From contig CAVZFC010000031.1 in assembly GCA_963774445.1 (NCBI GenBank), forward strand, positions 124,001-188,000: 64,000 nt of DNA, read 5' to 3'. Position 1 is the first letter of the stretch, and each line of letters opens with the position of its first letter. The notes beneath the pieces were generated by a model, which had not been told where the DNA came from, ran no database searches, and saw only the letters and a program-made list of their open reading frames with translations. Below are positions 61,674-64,000 of this stretch, piece after piece. The DNA is from CAVUQH01 sp963774445. GTDB taxonomy: Bacteria; Myxococcota_A; Polyangia; Haliangiales; Haliangiaceae. The translations under genes were made by a program, and so were the position numbers.

Positions 61674-64000
61674 GAAGGGGGACTCCAGGTTGGCAGCTCG
61701 GGTTGGCTATCGGCGTCAGGGGCTTCCCGGTTGCCTGCTTTTTTGCCTGCTCCTGGCCGGCTGCATGGCGCCCGTCGAGACGCGCTTCCCCGATGACGTC
61801 GCTGCGGCGTTGCGCGAGCACCCGATGCGTCGCATGGAGACGCGATCCCTGTACCTGTATTACCCGGCCGGCCGGCGCGACGAGGCGCGGCGGGTGGCCG
61901 AGCGGCTCGAGGGTTGCGTCACCGGACTGCACGTGCAGGCGCGCATCCGCAACGGCTACTCGCAGCAGAAGATCCCGGTGATTCTCCCGGAGACCCCGCT
62001 CAACAACGCCTTCGTCTTGCCGCCGCTGCTCGGCTACGAGGAGGCCGCGGTGATCCCGACGACCAACACCCTCGACCTGGCGCTCGAGCTGGGGATGCCG
62101 CCGGATCCGTCGTTCGTCGGCTGCCACGAGATGGTGCACGCGGTGCAGATGCACCAGGTCTCCGGCATCTGGGCTAGTTTCAACTGGATCTTCGGCGACC
62201 TGCTCACGCCGCAGATCGGCCTGGACCCGTGGTTCAGCGAGGGGCTGGCGACCTACTACGAGTCGCAGATGCAGCCCGGCTCCGGGCGGATGGCGTGGCC
62301 GGCGTGGCGCGGCATGTTTGCGGCGGCGTTTGCCGGCCGCGCGATCGGCGGCGGCGATTTCAGCGCCTACAAGCGCCCGTTCCACTGGGGCAACCACTAC
62401 CTGGTCGGCAGCTTCTTCGTCGAGTTCGTCGCCGACCGCTACGGCTCCGACGACCTGTGGCGCCTGGTGCAGTCTCAGGGGGACTCGTTCTTGTTTCCCC
62501 TGTTCGTCGCCATGCGCTTTCGCGCGATCGGCGGCAAGAGCCTGCCCGCGCTGATCGACGAGTTCTCCGACTGGGCTCGCGCGCGCTTTCCCGTGCGCCC
62601 GCGGCCGGCCGAGCAGCGGCGCGTGCGCGGCGCCGGCGAGAGCGCGCGCTACGCGGTGGCCGCCGACGGCAGCGAGGCGCTGGTCACCGCCTCGGGCGAT
62701 CAGCCGGCGCGGCTGCGCGTCTACGGTCCCGACGGCCGGCCGCGCCAGGAGCGCAACCTGACCGACATCCTGCCGCCGCGCGACCTGGCGGTGGCGGCGC
62801 CGATCCTGGTGTCGGGGTTGTCGTTCACCGCCGACGGCCGCACGCTCTGGCTCACGGCGATCGACCTGGGCGCGACCGAACAGGAGGCGCGTCTGCTGCG
62901 CTACGACGTCGCCGCCGATCGAATGACCGTGATCCTGCCGCGGCTCGGCGGCATCGGCGGCGGCATCTCACCCGATGGCGGCACCTACTACTACTCGTAC
63001 GCCGACGGCGATCGCCACGTGCCGGCGGCGCTCGATGTGCGCACGGGCAAGGCGCGCCTGTTGCGCGACGTGCCGCCGCGCACCCACGTGTCCGGACCGC
63101 GGCCGTCGCCCGACGGCAGCCGCGTGGTCGCCTCGGTCTGGGACGGCACACGCTACGCCATCTGGGTGATCGACGTCGCCACCGGGCGGCTGGTCGCGAC
63201 GATCGATCCCGGGCGCGCGGTCACCGACGCCAGCTTCGCCGACGACGGCCACGTGCTGTTCGTGGCCGAGCACGACGGTCGCTTCCAGGTCCAGCTCCAC
63301 GATCTGGCGACCGGCAAGAGCGCGCGCGTGACCGATGCCCCGTACCTGGCGATGGCGCCGCGGGCGCGGTCGGGCGCGGTGCGCTTCCTCGATCGCGAGG
63401 GCTGGCGCTGGGAGGTCGACGAGGCACCGATGGCCGCGTTGCCCGACGCCGCGGCGCCTCCGCCCGACGCGCCGCTGCCGGAGCTGCCGTACGCCGGACC
63501 GGGCGGGGCGACCGCGCCGGCCGACCCCGACCGAATCACGGCGGATGCCGCGCCGGCGGTGGTCTCGGACGATCCGTACAGCCAGCTCGATCATCTGTTC
63601 TATCCGTCGGCCCGCGGCCTGGTCGCGTTGGCGCCGGAAGGGGAGGCGTCGCTGTTGGGGCTGGTGCTGGGCGGTGGCGACCGACTCGGCTACCACCGCT
63701 GGTCGATCTACGGCGCGTTTCAGCGGGATGCCGACGCGCTGTCCGGCGGCGTCGACTACGCGACCACGCTGCTCGCGCCGCTGGTCGCCCGCGCCAGCCT
63801 GTCGCAGACCGAGTGGGTCTGGCACGAGTCGTTGCCGAAGCGCGACTACTACCGCCGCCAGCGCCAGGCGTCGCTGTCGCTGGAGCGGCGCATTCGCACC
63901 GCGACCGTCGCGCTGTCGGCGCAGGCGGTCGAGGACATTCGCCACCCCGAGGACGTCGTCGCCCCGAACGAGCCGGCGGGGGAGCGGATGTCCCGACGCC
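61672..64000 (+). CDS. Large lipoprotein: HExxH metallopeptidase + beta-propeller (3' end outside)
   Basis: ATG 61672 opens a lipoprotein signal (LPGCLLFCLLLAGC; Cys about residue 31). A peptidase-MA-like gluzincin domain follows: HEMVHAVQMHQ at residues 152-162 and DPWFSEGLATYYES near 188, giving the HExxH and third Glu ligand. From about residue 330 a WD40/TolB-type beta-propeller is seen (LTASGD, LSFTADGRTLWLTAIDLGA, GGGISPDGGTYYYSYADGD, HVSGPRPSPDGSRVVASVWD). The last visible part (LGYHRWSIYGAFQRDADALS, YRRQRQASLSLERRIRTATV) begins a beta-barrel. The frame is open to the window edge (776 codons). It should be an outer-membrane protease-like protein; the substrate is unknown. Confidence 0.8.
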   Translation, partial: MKGDSRLAARVGYRRQGLPGCLLFCLLLAGCMAPVETRFPDDVAAALREHPMRRMETRSLYLYYPAGRRDEARRVAERLEGCVTGLHVQARIRNGYSQQKIPVILPETPLNNAFVLPPLLGYEEAAVIPTTNTLDLALELGMPPDPSFVGCHEMVHAVQMHQVSGIWASFNWIFGDLLTPQIGLDPWFSEGLATYYESQMQPGSGRMAWPAWRGMFAAAFAGRAIGGGDFSAYKRPFHWGNHYLVGSFFVEFVADRYGSDDLWRLVQSQGDSFLFPLFVAMRFRAIGGKSLPALIDEFSDWARARFPVRPRPAEQRRVRGAGESARYAVAADGSEALVTASGDQPARLRVYGPDGRPRQERNLTDILPPRDLAVAAPILVSGLSFTADGRTLWLTAIDLGATEQEARLLRYDVAADRMTVILPRLGGIGGGISPDGGTYYYSYADGDRHVPAALDVRTGKARLLRDVPPRTHVSGPRPSPDGSRVVASVWDGTRYAIWVIDVATGRLVATIDPGRAVTDASFADDGHVLFVAEHDGRFQVQLHDLATGKSARVTDAPYLAMAPRARSGAVRFLDREGWRWEVDEAPMAALPDAAAPPPDAPLPELPYAGPGGATAPADPDRITADAAPAVVSDDPYSQLDHLFYPSARGLVALAPEGEASLLGLVLGGGDRLGYHRWSIYGAFQRDADALSGGVDYATTLLAPLVARASLSQTEWVWHESLPKRDYYRRQRQASLSLERRIRTATVALSAQAVEDIRHPEDVVAPNEPAGERMSRR

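Overview
The window is GC-rich DNA from a predatory/soil delta-type bacterium, most probably a member of the Myxococcota (order-level placement not possible from sequence alone). The reasons are a MYXO-CTERM-like C-terminal anchor on the phosphodiester glycosidase at 24293-25589, many Asp/Pro/Gly-rich lipoproteins with Cys-rich or choice-of-anchor D modules, FHA- and receiver-type sigma-54 activators, Cys-rich SEL1 proteins and a very high third-position GC.

Region 1 (1-14.1 kb) is a lower-GC, decayed accessory region. It holds a family of modular lipoproteins (401, 1446, 2258, 8983-, 10571, 14074-), most of them broken by frameshifts, several 3'-end scraps of the same families, and one IS256-type element inserted inside another (3596-6333 with 4229-5612 nested). 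Region 2 (14.18-18.33 kb) is a tandem duplication of a convergent gene pair: an unrecognised protein and an FGE-sulfatase-fold lipoprotein. The two copies look identical except for a block of about 400 bp covering both 3' ends. Region 3 (18.4-19.8 kb) has a nucleotidyltransferase/ribbon-helix-helix pair resembling a toxin-antitoxin module, and a chimeric remnant.

Region 4 (19.8-27.9 kb) carries an outer-membrane DUF5916-type protein, an FHA sigma-54 activator overlapping a MYXO-CTERM phosphodiester glycosidase, and a receiver-like/HATPase/PEGA membrane protein. Region 5 (27.9-42.3 kb) is an envelope-glycan cluster: five polytopic GT-C-type proteins, a sulfatase-like hydrolase/transferase without the usual formylglycine motif, a membrane-anchored companion and a CapA-type protein. 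Region 6 (42.4-49.5 kb) is core-like: S41 processing protease, siroheme-synthase N-domain, RpoH-type sigma factor, RsmI and an M16 protease. Region 7 (49.6-57.4 kb) has two REP-like palindromes, two Cys-rich SEL1 lipoproteins, a barrel protein, and an NtrC-type regulator with its histidine kinase. Region 8 (57.4-64 kb) holds selA, a YkgJ-type Cys-cluster protein, a poly-Gly-linked cupredoxin lipoprotein, a second nucleotidyltransferase pair, a lipoprotein remnant and the start of a large metallopeptidase/propeller lipoprotein that runs off the window.

Two kinds of reading-frame damage can be separated. In 0.4-14 kb the breaks are mainly missing bases, many in homopolymers, together with truncation, and look like real decay or poor consensus. 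In five otherwise well conserved genes (22.6-25.3 and 54.6-56.4 kb), and in one duplicated gene at 14.6 kb, every break is repaired by removing one T (sense strand) from GTTCGAC, GTTCAAC or GATTCTC. That regularity points to a systematic sequence artefact, possibly linked to base modification. The corrected gene lengths are all multiples of three.
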